Notes under the pieces: generated by a model
The model's input: only the letters and a program-made list of their open reading frames with translations
Told to the model about the DNA's origin: nothing
Database searches by the model: none
Shown: positions 11,637-24,386 of the stretch, piece by piece
Layout of the letters: each line of letters opens with the position of its first letter
Position numbering within the stretch: the first letter of the stretch is position 1
Position numbers and translations under genes: made by a program
From: Liolophura sinensis
Lineage: Eukaryota; Mollusca; Polyplacophora; Chitonida; Chitonidae
Assembly: GCF_032854445.1 (NCBI RefSeq)
Contig: NC_088295.1
Coordinates: forward strand, 94,233,805-94,297,804
Reading direction: 5' to 3'
DNA: 64,000 nt

Positions 11637-12596
11637 CAGGTACTCTGAAAGCAGATAAACCTGGCAATGCTGTGTTCACTCACCTGTCTGTCAACAGTAT
11701 TGCATTGACTCAAATTATTTTATATATTAATGTTTAGAATTTAGATAATGAAGATTATTAGTTAATAATGGCCAGTTGAGCAGATTTAGTGTTAAATCAA
11801 CTCTACTTGGATGGCTCAGACTGTTAGCCTCACTTTCATATACTTAGCCTTTTTTAAGTTTTTACATTTTTTCACAGGCATAACTTTTCATCTTAATACT
11901 GCAAGATGTTTATGTGTTTTGAAACGGCACTAAGTCAGAATTATTTTGCATTACATTTACATGTAGTGTAACTTATGCTTGCCAACAAAAGTAACTGTGA
12001 CTTGATAATTCATGTTTGATCGAAGCTAGAAATCCTGTGAAATCAACGTTGTTGGACTGACATGAGTGCATACCGCAGATCACAGTGTGCAAGTGGTCGA
12101 TTTTCTTGTAATGACTTCTTATGGTCTCTGCATCAAATTACACATGAAGGCTGAACTTGTGACATAAGCCTGAAGTGGTTTTGAAAGGCAGGTGTATGTG
12201 GCAGTTTTGTGAAAATGACAAAAGACAAAAGGACACAGGAAGTATTGGGTTCACAACCCAGACTCAAGTAAATCGCTGAAAGTAACACAGCTGTCATATG
12301 CCCTTCTCTGTCAGGTTCAACATTTTAGTAATTTCTATACTTACGTTTTCTGATATTTTTAATTATAGATTTGTATGTGAATATTTATAATGAGGTTGTA
12401 TCAAAGGCTCATGTGATTTCATTATGCATATATTTTTGGACAGATGGTAAATTTGGACATGCACAATGCATAATTTCATTTCTTGTTGACTGTATTTCAG
12501 TTTTAATGTTCACTTTGTGAGGGATACCTTTACAGATTGAGAGGTGAAATACATTTGCTACATTCCAGTTTAATGTGATAAACATGTGATATTAGG
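11637..12596. other. 3' flank of SIAE
   Basis: AT-rich sequence directly after the SIAE stop, probably 3' UTR and flank. I see no convincing AATAAA close to the stop and no other gene. Confidence 0.5.
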
Positions 12597-12855
12597 GGGC
12601 CTTTGCGGCCAAGTGGTTCATGCATTAGTGCAGCATAATGACAAAAACCTCTCAGCAGTGCAGTCGCTGTGAGTTCAAATCCAGCTCAAGCTAGATTTCT
12701 TTCTGGTCATAACATGGGAAAATCTGACAGCAACCTGCAGATGGTGGTGGGCATCTTCAGGGCCAAGCTCGGTTTCTTTCCACCGTAATGTTGACTGCCA
12801 TTATATAAGTGTATTCTTGAGTAGGCCTACAAGGCATAAAACATCGATCAAATAA
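12597..12855 (+). mobile_element. SINE family 2 copy, nearly full length
   Basis: The tRNA-derived head contains a B-box match (GTTCAAATC) near 12673. The body contains ACCTGCAGATGGTGGTGGGC and the tail GTATTCTTGAGTAGG followed by AAAACATCGATCAAATAA. It has the same layout as the better-preserved copy at 53361-53612. Confidence 0.85.
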
Positions 12856-13437
12856 CTACTGTTAGGTAAACAAACATGATCAGGCATTGATGGATGGTGT
12901 GTCACATTGCTGTGGTGGGGCTGACGTGTGCCTGATTACATATTTGCTTTGTAATAGTTACTTTCCTTTTTGAGGATTGTCCCTTGGCGGCAGGCTGTCC
13001 TTCATTTCTGTATTAAAGAGTATGGCCTGCAGGAAATATTAAGAAAGGAAGTAACCTATGTATTACGCAGATACAGAATTGACTGATGCTGTGTGCCCTA
13101 GAATTGATGGACACCAATCGATGTGCTCTATTGCCACACCTGTGGCCATCGTGCTATGGGTGGATGCCACATCCAGTGCCTTGTGAGTGGTTACATCTAG
13201 CATAGGGCCCACTGGGCCACTTTTCTTCTGGTGCAGTATCCTGTATGTATCATATAACATAAACAAACGTGCATTATGTACACATAGGTCAATGTACATG
13301 TACCTTCATGTGATTTACATATGCATGTCATGTTGATGGCAGTTATGTGTTTATGTGTGCATGTCATACAGAGGTTTGGGTGTTTGTCATTACTAAGGAG
13401 TTCTGCTGTCCAAGACATTATAAGTATGCATGTGTGA

Positions 13438-13900
13438 GCAGGGGGCTTGCAAGTGTGGGTGTTGAGCAGGGGGCTTGCAAGGTGGGTGTTGAGCAGGGGG
13501 CTTGCAAGTGTGGGTGTTGAGCAGGGGGCTTGCAAGTGTGGGTGTTGAGCAGGGGGCTTGCAAGTGTGGGTGTTGAGCAAGGTGCTTGCAAGTGTGGGTG
13601 TTGAGCAAGGTGCTTGCAAGCATGGGTGTTGAGCAGGGGGCTTGCAAGTGTGGGTGTTGAGCAGGGGGGCTGGCAAGTGTGGGTGTTGAGCAGGGGGCTT
13701 GCAAGTGTGGGTGTTGAGCGGCGGGCTTGCAAGTGCGGGTGACGAGCAGGGGGCTTGCAAGTGTGAGTGTTGAGCAGGGGGGCTTGCAAGTGTGGGTGTT
13801 GAGCAGGGGGCTTGCAAGTGTGGATGTTGAGTAGGGGGCTTGCAAGCGTGGATGTTGAGTAACGGGGCTTGCAAGCGTGGGTGTTGAGCTTGCAAGTGTG
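13438..13900 (+). repeat. 28-bp minisatellite between SIAE and DEDD
   Basis: About 16 units with core GCTTGCAAGTGTGGGTGTTG followed by AGCAGGGG. It lies between the convergent genes, possibly in a 3' UTR. Overlapping minus-strand frames (150-232 codons) are repeat artefacts. Confidence 0.95.
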
Positions 13901-14680
13901 GGAGTTTGTAAGTAGAAGTATCAGGAGGTTATGCAACATTTCTATGTAGCAGACATTTATTACAGGCAGGCAAATTATGTCGAAAGAAAAATCATTATGT
14001 TTAGGTGACTTCTTCGTGAAACATTAGAACTTACAAGAAATAATTAGAAATATACTTCTCGTAGATCTAGAACCTATTAACTGTGTCAGATGGTCACATT
14101 ATATTTGGTGAGCTACCAGTTGCAGAGTGGGGCAGCTCTTGTGCTAGCAAAGCAGTTGCAAAAGTAATGGAGAGAAGCTGCCACAAATGTCTTGGATCTA
14201 AGCTAAGGTACAAAATATATGAACTATTCATTCCTACAACTGTATTATCATAAACCTTGCTCAACCAAATGTCCGTTTAAAAGAACTGACATGTTCTAAG
14301 GCTGGTGTAACCAAAGACTATCAATGCCAACCACATGAATTCATAAAAAATGACATTTTCGGAGTCTATACTCTACTGCAACTGGAGGGAGATAATCACC
14401 GGGATCTTAGCCAGCTTTCATTCGCCTACATGCACATCTGCTAGGATTTTGCTCTCTGATCATGATGGTGGCCAGCTCAAATACGCGTACTATTTTGGAT
14501 CACAAAATTATTTTTTTCGTGAGCAGCTGATTGCCACGAACCCTTTTGGTTTGGCATGTCTCGTAGCAGGTTTTTGCTAAATCTCTAAGAAACTCTCATA
14601 ACTGAGTTGCACAAATGAGTTACTCCACTACAGAACTACTTCAGGATTTTGCATTGGTTTGAAAAATAGGGGATTTGATA
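13901..14680. other. Intergenic, no gene seen
   Basis: Unique AT-rich sequence. The only frame of note (14350-14580) has no recognisable domain. Confidence 0.5.
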
Positions 14681-15020
14681 TTACCTGTTGAGGATGTTGT
14701 CCATGGTATGTTCTACACAAACCTCAAGGGGAGATAACCCCTATTACCTGTTGAGGATGTTGTCCACGGTGTGTTCTACACAAGCCTCAAGGGGAGATAA
14801 CCCCTATTACCTGTTGAGGATGTCTATGGTGTTCTACACAAACCTCAAGGGGAGATAACCGCTATTACCTGTTAAGGATGTTGTCCATGGTGTGTTCCAC
14901 ACAAGCCTCAAGGGTAGATAACCCCTATTACCTGTTGAGGATGTTGTCCACGGTGTTCTACACAAGCCTCAAGGGGAGATAACCCCTATTACCTGTTAAG
15001 GATGTTGTCCATGGTGTATT
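14680..15020 (+). repeat. About 60-bp tandem repeat
   Basis: Five to six units with core GTGTTCTACACAAGCCTCAA, flanked by GGGGAGATAACCCCTATTAC. Some units are shortened. Confidence 0.9.
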
Positions 15021-15224
15021 TTGTATTACACAACTGTCACAATGTTCAGTACTCTGTACCACAGAATAGGTATCCGAGTTGGTAATACATTAATGGTCAT
15101 GTTTCCAAGCCATGTGGGAAATATTGATCACCATCTAAATTTGTGGTGTAAGCGACAATAAACACCCAGGGTTTACAAAACAAAAAAGGTTTGTTTTTTC
15201 TTACAATAAATGGATGTATTGAAG

Positions 15225-15720
15225 AATGAGGGGGTGGTGGAAATGCCCGCTAATCTCGGGCATTGGGGTTTAACATTGTACTTAATAAATTTTCAGTCAT
15301 ATGATGACGAAGAGTCATTAGGAGTGTGAATATACTGTGTCTTCTTATAGCAGGGGCTGAGGGGTTTAGCATGCCAGCGCGGCACAATGACCCAGGAGCC
15401 CCTCACCAATGGGGTTGCTGTAAGTTCAAATGGGAAGGTCTGACAGCAACCTGTGGATGGTGATTCTTCTCACCATAATGCTGGTCGCCAGCATAATCAA
15501 ATAAATAAATCTTTGCGCAGGGCGAAACACTTTGAAAATGCCAGACATGACACCCAGTCACATTATACTGACACCGGGCCAACCAGTCCTGTTTCCTTGC
15601 CCCGACCTCTCAGAGCAGAATGCCAAGCAATGCAGCAACTAGTACCACTTTTGAAGTCTTTGCTGATGCCCGACCCGGGTTTGATCCTGACTTTGAGGTG
15701 CACGCTCTAATCTTACTGAT
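15225..15720 (-). mobile_element. SINE family 1 copy, split by a nested SINE
   Basis: The left part 15225-15350 carries TTTTCAGTCATATGATGACG. The right part, about 15511-15720, carries GCGCAGGGCGAAACACTTTG and ends in a tRNA-like head whose minus strand has a B-box match (GATCAAACC). The element is minus-oriented, and its body is interrupted at the GCAGG step by the family 2 copy at 15351-15510. Confidence 0.7.
15351..15510 (+). mobile_element. SINE family 2 copy nested in SINE family 1
   Basis: Contains TTTAGCATGCCAGCGCGGCA, GACCCAGGAGCCCCTCACCA and the tail ATAATCAAATAAATAAA. An internal deletion removes part of the body after the B box. Confidence 0.75.
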
Positions 15721-18665
15721 AAGGCTACCGAAACAATTAACAGAACATTCCCACAAGCTGGATTTGAACTTCTACATCTTTGTGAGTGGCTAAGTGGCTT
15801 CTCTACTGAAGCATTTCAGCTTACTTCAGAATGCTCATAATGATGCCCACATCCAGCCTCTGTCTGCAGAGAGTGATCAGAACAAGAAGACATACCCAAT
15901 CCAACATTGTCTTTAATTGTTGGTCATAAATACATACAACATTGGAAACATATATTTACAGTGGCATAAATATGCAACATATCAGGCAGAAAGCAGGAGT
16001 AATACCTAACAACAAAAGGGTCTTTATTAGAGAGGGGGTTATTTTGGGGTCAGAGAGAGTTTTGTTGTTCACACAGTACTTCCGTGATACAATTGGACAA
16101 GCACTTGCGCCGACAACCTGGGCATTACCTGACCATGTTAAGACAATGGCAAATACTTACTTTCCGGGCTAGCAGCCTAACTTCTATATGAAACACTGGA
16201 TCCAAGACAGACAGAACACTATTGGGGATTTGACATAAACTTGTGTCACCATTACACAGCTTCAGACTATGTTCTCTTCTTTGCTGATTAAAAAAAAAAT
16301 TTTCTAGACTGGAAAGGAGCCCTTTGAGCTCCAGAACCTGATATTTTCAGCGTGACATCAGTATTGTATTAAATGGTAGTCAAGTTTCAAATGAACCAAG
16401 ATCCAAGCATGACTTTCATATTAATGGCATGACAGTAAAGAAACTTGGTGGTAGCATCGAGTGAGGTCATCTATTGAGCGTCTTATTAACTCCTTCTTGT
16501 AGAAGTAACATACATAATGTTTGATGAACACAAACTGTTAAGATGCTGCTAAACATCAAAGAAATGTTCCACTACCTTCACACAGACTTCTTTATTCCAA
16601 TCCTGGCAACCAAGGAACCTATATGCACCAAAATCACTAGCTTTCCTCAATAAATAAATACTGCTAATTAACATACTGTACAAACCTGATTAGTCTTGTT
16701 TGCATTTATATATATACCACGGGAAGTACACTTTAGCAGGTTAACTTGTCATTTATATGGTATAGGTTTGGACTTCTTTTCAACATTCTTAAAAATGACT
16801 GCAGAACTGTTTTTACACAGGATATTAACCATGCTATAAACTCTGTTACACAGGACCTAAACTCTGTTACACAGGACCTAAACTCTGGTACACAGGACAC
16901 TATTCTGCTCAACACAATATAAACCCCCTGGTACATAGGAGTAACAATTGCTTGAAACCTGCTCTAGTCAACCCATGTCCAGCAGAATCAACCCTATATC
17001 ACAAACACCACGGACTCACACCCAGCCTTGTTCTCGTGGACTCGCAACATTATACCTTGCATTTAGGAGGATTCCTCAGAAAGACTGCTTCTGGATGGGG
17101 TCACCGTTACTGAAAATACCAAACGATGAATTTGTCTTATTCCCATTTTGTTCTCAAATATTTATCTTGAAATGACTGATTGTAGTTGTACACATGTTAA
17201 AATGCCACTGCCTATTTTCATGTACATGTATATAAATATGTATTTGTGTCTTATAGAGGGCCAGCCATCTCTAAGAGGAAGTTTGTAAAAGCAACCCCTG
17301 AAGACTGAGATTAATGTTAAGCCATCGTCCATTACCAGGATGTATGCTGGCGATCAGAGTGTCTCATGGACATCATCTCAGCGATCACAGACTGGAATGA
17401 TTACGCATAATTAAGAATTTTGTTTGGAACATTTGGAAGAGCATGTAAACCTACATCAGACCAGGTACAAATCCAAAAGGTCACATTCAAGGCACAAAAA
17501 CAAAGTATAACCGTTCAAAGCATAAACCACTGTTATAACTGATCTACACTGTAGCGCAAAGCATCTGGAATTAATGACAGGCATCAAAATGATGAACAAA
17601 CTTCCAACATTTCTTTTCTCACACACTTTTTACTCCCAATGCATATGTAAGTGTGATCAATTACTGCTATACCCAGCTGTTCTGAGTTACCCTTTCATTC
17701 AGCTCTCACGTAGAACATCTTGCATAGCTTTCATAATCCATCATCAACTTTCATGCAGGGAACAAGAGTCTGCTACGGAAGATCACTTCTTAAATAAACA
17801 CTACAAAACCATGTCAACTACACCAGGAAGTCTCTCTAGAAGCAAGTCCAATGATAGGTTGGTATCTCCGCAAACCAGACTGAGACGTAAATGCTACTGT
17901 GCAACTGAACATGAGAATAATGCTTTACGAAACTGTGAACTCAAGCAGGGGACAATTTCATAACAGTGAAATTACCGTTCTCCACATCCCTGTCTAGGGA
18001 ATGAAACAATACGATGTTCACTTGTCCTAATCGGATCATTTTCTTCAAGTGATTGGTGAAAAGAAAAGTTACCTTGGGAATATTGTGGAAATTGTGCGTT
18101 TTGGCCTAAATACAGCACTTCAAACTGGTCTTAAGAGCTCACCATTTTTATGCAGTTTGGTATTTGTTGGAAAGAAACATTAATCTTAGCCCCACAAGAA
18201 AAATTTGTACAAGTGGAGAAACTTTGGTAAGTAGAAAAGAAAATACCTCTCATATGCAACTGGTAGAAAACAATTTCTAATTCCTGCTGAGACCAATGAA
18301 AAGCTTGGAACTGACCTCCAGTGATGCCTTTACACACACACATATCCTGCATTGGAGGCCAAGCCTTACTATCTCCTGTTACCCAAGGTGCTTAATTGAC
18401 AATGATGGCAAACTCTTTGTTTTAATATAAGGAAGTGAAGGACAAGGTACCCTATCACGTGAACATTTTCTGTACATGGCAATGTCTTAAGTTGAATTTC
18501 TGGTTTCCTGAAAATTGGCCCATTATTTTTTAGCTATCGTAAACTGCGAAATGCCATGCCTTGATCCATTGAAACTCCACAACTTTGGTGACCAGACCTG
18601 TAATACAAATCAAACTGGGATAAAGCTGTGGAAATCTGGATGTACACAAATTTTTCCTGTTCAAA
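15721..18665. other. Intergenic, probably including DEDD 3' UTR
   Basis: Unique sequence with several short frames (76-129 codons) lacking recognisable domains. The part nearest 18665 would be the 3' UTR of DEDD. No RNA gene was recognised. Confidence 0.5.
16838..16905 (+). repeat. 22-bp tandem triplet
   Basis: Three copies of TAAACTCTGTTACACAGGAC(CC); the third has a T-to-G change. Confidence 0.85.
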
Positions 18666-18775
18666 TCACTCAGTCAAATTCCTTAAGAGTTTCACTCTGC
18701 CTGCTTCATAGTCATCCTCATCAACATTCACTAACAGCTTAATGGCTTCATGTCCAACCGCTTGCTTCAGGGATT
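18666..18775 (-). CDS. DEDD: DEDD exon 4 (C-terminus)
   Basis: Acceptor TTATGTTTCAG. It encodes ESLKQAVGHEAIKLL, NVDEDDYEAGRVKLLRNL and TE, then TGA at 18668-18666. Phase joins with exon 3 through a glutamate codon. Confidence 0.95.
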
Positions 18776-21700
18776 CTGAAACATAAACAAGTACACAGGC
18801 TAAAACACAAGCCACAAAGAGATAAAGTCAATTCAAAAATACAGTCCACAGGGTCTTCATGGGGGTCACCCTGAGTAGTAAGTACAGCACCACACATACA
18901 CCCTAAAATGTTTTACTTATTTACAGTGTTTTACCTGAAGTTCAGCTTCTTTCAGTTGTCACATTTTCCTTGATTCTGATTTATTCAGCCACCTTACAGT
19001 GCCACTCAAAAGTTTTAGGCAAAGTTTAATCAACTACTTATCAGAAAAAACTAAAGTGTTGGCATCAAAAATATCATTTTAAGGTTTTATGTACATCAGA
19101 AAGTGCATTTCTACAGGCCTAACTTCATGTGAAATACTATATTCATTAGAATGGTGCGTAATACTGTGTGGGTAGTTCCTTGTGAACTCAACTACAGGTC
19201 CTCTGGTATGAACTGGCTGATATTTACACTGAACGTTCTACAATACAGATGTATAATGCCTCAAAATGCCTAATTTTGACAATAAGATTTCATAACGAAG
19301 TAGGCCAGAAAAAAACTGATATTTTAGACAAATAAGGGCAAGACATGGATAATTTCCCCAACTGATTTCCAGAGGCTCCTAACTGCCAGAATTACAGCCA
19401 AGACGAGCCCATACTTCTAGCACAGAGTGTCCTGTCCATAAATAACAGGATCCCACTATCATAATCGTCCATAACCAAGCCATCCAATATGATAAAGGTT
19501 GAGAGGTCAAGAAAAACACACATTTGAAACAGTGGAATTATTAAACGTTATCAAACACCTTGCAGGTATACTAGAAACTGATGGTGCATCATATGTTCTG
19601 TGGAATATTTAACAGAAAACAATAAAAACAAAAAACAACAAAAAAAGTCCATAAAAACAGTTCATGATGGTGACAAATCTGACTAGTGTACATGGCCGTA
19701 TGGACAAGGGTGTGTCAGATAAAATTTACTGTGAAAATCAGCTACCTGTAATGAGACACACAAATAATGAATTACCTGATCGAATATGTGGATTGTGAAA
19801 TAGAGAGGCTACATATTTAGAAAGATAAAATGCATTACTACATTATGTATCAATGGCTGGATGTCAATGTCCTTAAGTCCTGTCTCGCACACATTCCAAT
19901 GTTGTGTCTTTGAACAAGCACTATGTAAAAATCAGTACAATCTGAAGACACAGAAGTAGGTCAAATTTATTCAGGATGATTGGCAAAGAAGCTTGTTTCA
20001 TATCGTGTTTGATTTCATATGCCCCTTCTCCTTCAAAACATACCTTCTTATGTTTAATCAACGCAGCCAGTCATAAAGATTTCGGTACAAGGGAGATAAC
20101 TCCTACCGCAAAGACAATGCTTCCTAGAACATTGTAGGTGTCCAAATTTAGTTTATGTAAAATTTTGAATATTTCTTTCACAAAATAAACCCTGAACTGA
20201 ATAAATAAACTGGTGTGCCTGGAGTAAACCACCAGACCTAAAACCAAAATTCTACTTTCATTTTTACATTTTCCATCATTTAAATCACTATGCTTACAAT
20301 TCAGTACTTCCTGTTAACACTTCTGTCTGCCAAGAATGATCCTGTGGAATCCTTCCACAGGGTCTTCTCAGATTTCTGAGCTGACCCCAAAGGATGTGTT
20401 ACACATGTACATATGATTTATACTGTATTCAGGAAACTTTCACTACCAGCTTTGTTAAGTGTCAGAGTGGAGAAAAGCGGACTGGCATCTGGAAAACCCC
20501 TGTGCACCTGATGAGTGTCCTGATTAAGAGCCCTAGCACCTCCGGCAACTTGTGATCTCACCATCACATGCTAGTGGTTTTTGGAAGAGTGCTTACAGAT
20601 GCAGGGTAATCTTGTAAGTCTCCATACAGGAATGGTAATGAAGTCACGTCTTGTATGACCTAGCCATTGGGTCCCCTATGCTCCTGTCATTCTGGCTAAT
20701 GAACAAGACACTTACCTGTAATAAAAACGCCTTTGAGAGCCTCTAACAATGATCCATTGATGTAGTCCCGCCAGAAGGCATCTAAATATGTCAACTCAGA
20801 AAACTTAATGTCACAGATAATGGAGCCAAGGTCACGGGACTTCAGTATTGTGTTGGCCTGCATGAATTTTTCAAACTGTCTTTCAAGAAGATCTGGTTTA
20901 TTAGAGAAGATGTTCCCTTCCAAAGCATTCTCATGATCACAGTATTCTGCCCGTACTCTCAGACGAATATCTGAAATCAGAAATTGACAATAAATCAGCA
21001 GAGTAAATGCAGTAAAATACAAACACAGCAGGGTACATACACACTTCATTTTCCATACTACCACCAAGATTAAAAGTAAAACAGTTTACCCACGTTAAAA
21101 ACAGGGACGAGTATTGAACTCAGACACAGACTTTACGACATTACGTCACAGCAAACTTTTCAATCCATATCTCGAGATGGCAAATGAATTAAGCTTTTAC
21201 CCCAGCAAACAAAATAAATAAACTCCTGACTTCATACAAACCAAATGATATATATGTGAAAATGTTATCAGTTAAAAACATTTTCCATTATTCACGTCTC
21301 TAAAGATATGAATGACTAAATGATTGAGTTCCTCCATCAGGAATTTATTTCCAATTCAGCATTAGCCTCTGCAACATTTCAAGCGCTATCAATATAATAA
21401 TAAGAGTGAGTGCATGGGGTTTAAGGTCGTACTTAAAAAATTTTCAGTCATATGACGACGAAGGAATCCTTAGTGTGCATGTGATGTGCCTCCTTGTTGC
21501 AGGACGGATTTCCACCGCTCTGTTATCTAGTGCTGGTTCTCTATGACACCTTACCAAAGGTGTCGAAACCATCTTGCCCGAGCCATTATACTGAACACCA
21601 AGCGAGGAAGTTACAACTCTTGTAAGGTCTTAGGTGTGACTCGACAGAGGATTGATCCTGGATCTACCGCTCTCGACGCCGACACTCTACCAACTGTGCT

Positions 21701-23979
21701 ATCAGGGTCGTAATAACAATAATTAAAAAAGTAAAAGTATGTTCATTTCGCATAACCCAACTCATCCCCTGAATTGTTTTTTTTTTTTACATTTTTCTAT
21801 CAATGTTAATTTTTTAAATTCTGTCTTTTTCATCATCCATAAACACAAAAAAAATCCTTACTGACAACCCCCATTTTTCTTATAGGCTGGTGGTTTTGTG
21901 TTTTATTTTTTTTTGTTTTAGTTCTCAAGAATTTCCCAATTAGCCTCTATGAAGCAATTACAGCAAACTCACCACAGGTAACCTTTCTTTTTATCTCTTC
22001 AGAATCATCAGTTTTCCCAGGAAAACTTGTCATCATTGGTGTCTGACATGAACCATCACTACTCTCTTCCACCTCACGCACTTGACTTCTGGTCACTCGT
22101 GTGGAATTGAAGTGCATTGAACGAGCTCGTTTGGCTGGATGATCTGCCCCTGCTAGTTCCGACAAACTGCTTTCCGCAGACCGTGCTGGTTTTGTCACAG
22201 GTTGATTAGACCTGGCTGAACCTCTCTGGGAAATCATCTGTGCTAACCTTGATGTGTGCTGTAAATATTCATCTACTGGATCTGGAACCACTAGAAAAAC
22301 AGAAACAATTGATTCGAATAATGTTGGAGTTCTGCTAAAGTGCATTTATTCCTGCCTCAGGTGGCAAGTTGGTTTATTTTTTACTTACTGCTGGGAAAAT
22401 TATTTTGAAGATATTTTGGACCTAGACAATGGTGTCAAACCTTTTAACTCTATTAAATTAACGAGGCCATTAATATGCTTATGGTAAATGTAAATAGCAC
22501 TCCGCATAGTACTGGGTTACACCTGAATTGCTAGTATTCACAATATTAGTGGAAACAATGTTAGTTGCAAGTATGTAACTCTGATTCAAATGGTGCAGTC
22601 ACAAAAGTAACAATGCAAAGCAAGAGGCGATGCATCATTGACCTAAAGAAAGATAATTTTGCAAAATTCCTTCAAATAAAGCAATATCTTCGTCCATAAA
22701 CATCACCGGTAGTTATAATTGAGTGTTTATTGTGAACAAAAATCCCTCCAACATTCTCACATTATTTCCTTTTTCTGCCACTTAGATTCTCTTTTCCCAT
22801 TGCAGAAGAGTTCTTTGCAGTCTGGTACCCTGCATCCTCTGCTGCGCAACAGGTCAGGAGACAACGTATCAGTGTGAAAAAAGAAAAAAAATAACTATTC
22901 TGCAATGGAGTTCTCAAGGATAAAGGAAAGAGCACACAAAAGCAAAAAAAAAAAAAAAAAGTAGATAAAGCAAAACTGTTGGCGTCAGGATTTTCCTTAG
23001 AAGTAAGTATTCAAATAACTGTAAAACTACCAGTGACAGTTGTAGATGAGAGTGTCGAATTTTTTATAAAACTGCAAAAACAATATCCTTCTTCGGGGAC
23101 TATGACACATAACATCTTGTATTGCATTTTACCTGTTGTGCTTACATCACTTGACAGAGTTACAATGGTAGACTCGAGGACAAGCTGAACAGAAGGTGCA
23201 AATGACAGCGGAACGCATAGTCCTCTTCTGTGAGGTTGTAACACCTGTGTACTTCAAATATGTTTTAGCACATGTACACCCACGATTATGACATAACAAA
23301 GGAAAGCACAAATGAGTTCACAGCTTTGGAACGTCTTGATACAGGCGGGAAGGAGTTTTACATTAAGGATTATAAATCACTAAAACATTAAATCATGCCA
23401 TTTATTGCACTATATGTAGATACATGTAGAGATTATACACTGAGGTGCGATGTACAGTTTATGGGCTATTTCCTGTGCTCAAACAGGGTACCAAGTACAC
23501 CATAACTATGATTACAGCGACATGACTACGAAACAGACAGTTTGGATTAAAGACATGACCGACGTCTGTGTCATTTTGGAAAATAAATAGTTAGTCCCAA
23601 GTTCAACAAATACAAAAATACAACACACAACATGGTTGTTCAACAACGATGAAATACCTGTTCTTCGCCTTCTCAGAGTCACATATTGGGAGAGATCGTG
23701 ACGAGTGATTATTCTGAGGAATTGCAAGAGATATTTAAAGTTCGTTTCGTCCACTCTCCCCAGTTTTTCAAGGGCAAGTAAACATGTATATCCATCATTT
23801 ACATTCATAAAAATGTTCCAAGGCATTATTCTTTTGTACAAAAACTTGAGTGATCGAACATCCTTTGTAGTCATTTGGTCACCAACAATCTGGAACATTT
23901 CGTGGAGGCCAAGGACGTCTCTGGACTCATTTATTGGGTACGACTCTTTCGTTCCCTCTAGCCTCGAAGTAGACGCCAT
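18666..23979 (-). CDS. DEDD: Death effector domain-containing protein (DEDD), complete
   Basis: Coding exons on the minus strand: 23979-23658, 22290-21973, 20970-20716, 18775-18666; 1005 nt, 334 aa, close to human DEDD (318 aa by recall). All phases close. Residues about 22-105 form a DED (LHEMFQIVGDQMTTKDVRSL, LLALEKLGRVDETNF, FLRIITRHDL). Residues 108-212 are a serine-rich linker with a basic AKRARS patch, a candidate nuclear signal. Residues 213-334 form the DEDD-specific C-terminal domain (RLRVRAEYC, FSELTYLDAFWRDYINGSLL, AVGHEAIKLLVNVDEDDYE). In vertebrates DEDD proteins act in apoptosis signalling, cell-cycle control and nucleolar targeting. It is head to head with POU2 and convergent with SIAE. 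The extended C-terminal match excludes FADD and caspase-type DED proteins. Confidence 0.95.
18776..20715 (-). other. DEDD intron 3
   Basis: Unique AT-rich intron with consensus GT-AG ends. No array, SINE or coding exon seen. Confidence 0.7.
20716..20970 (-). CDS. DEDD: DEDD exon 3 (C-terminal domain)
   Basis: Acceptor TCTGATTTCAG, donor TACAG|GTAAGT. It encodes DIRLRVRAEYCDHENALEG through SLLEALKGVFIT, the most conserved stretch of the family. Confidence 0.96.
21405..21715 (-). mobile_element. SINE family 1, full-length tRNA-derived copy in DEDD intron 2
   Basis: On the minus strand the head has an A-box match (TAGCACAGTTGG, 21701-21690) and a perfect B-box match (GATCAATCC, 21657-21649), spaced as in pol III promoters. 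The body includes GGTGGAAATCCGTCC, CCTTCGTCGTCATATGACTG and a tail near 21405. This is the best copy for defining the family. Confidence 0.88.
21973..22290 (-). CDS. DEDD: DEDD exon 2 (linker)
   Basis: Acceptor TTTTTCTAG, donor TGTG|GTGAGT. It begins VVPDPVDEYL, matching human CPDLVDKYL, then runs through a low-complexity Ser/Arg linker ending KRKVTC. Confidence 0.92.
22291..23657 (-). other. DEDD intron 1
   Basis: Consensus GT-AG intron. It holds a poly(A) run near 22945-22961 and no recognisable element. Confidence 0.7.
23658..23979 (-). CDS. DEDD: DEDD exon 1 (start, DED)
   Basis: The ATG at 23979 lies in CAAGATGGCGTC and opens MASTSRLEG. It encodes the complete DED through QYVTLRRRRT. 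The donor is ACAG|GTATTT. Ends in phase 1. Confidence 0.95.
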
Positions 23980-24386
23980 CTTGCCTTCTTCCTCCCCGTC
24001 AGGAGTTCCGGGTTATCATATTTGAAAGGTAAAAAATCTGTATGATTATCCTATCGTTTTTCAATTACCAGGAAATTTTTTATTGTCATTGTTTTTTAAA
24101 ATTTGGAGTATCTCACACTTAATAAGTTTTTTCCAATAAAATTTTTATATTTCCTACACCATCTCTTTTCGTTGTCAAAACCCAGTGCAAACTGCGAAGC
24201 ATGTGCTTATTGTGGAATTCCAGGACGTATTTGAAAGGGCGGCGGTCAAATCTGCTTGCTTTGATGGCTCACGTCCATTAGTTTGGAGAAGAAGAAAGCG
24301 GAATATCGGTTCTTTGTTTGCATATACTCGGCTTGATTAGTTTCCGTGGTTTGCCGGAGAATAATTGAGAGATTTTATTATTCAAA
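23980..24386. promoter_or_regulatory. Candidate bidirectional promoter between DEDD and POU2
   Basis: The 407 bp between divergent start codons must contain both 5' UTRs and probably a shared promoter. No clear TATA pair was seen. Both ATGs sit in ATGGCG contexts resembling TISU/YY1 elements. A near-octamer (GTTTGCAT) lies at 24316-24323, about 65 bp upstream of the POU2 ATG. Confidence 0.6.

Noticed and set aside
13197-13939. Overlapping minus frames of 150, 173 and 232 codons rich in His, Pro and Thr
   Set aside because: Artefacts of the 28-bp array; three overlapping frames with the same composition are not coding evidence.
17574-17963. 129-codon plus frame between SIAE and DEDD
   Set aside because: No recognisable domain, no splice context and length within chance expectation; lies in the probable DEDD 3' flank.
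21640-21712. Possible tRNA gene on the minus strand
   Set aside because: A and B boxes are present but the sequence continues into a SINE body and does not fold as a full cloverleaf by eye; treated as a SINE head.
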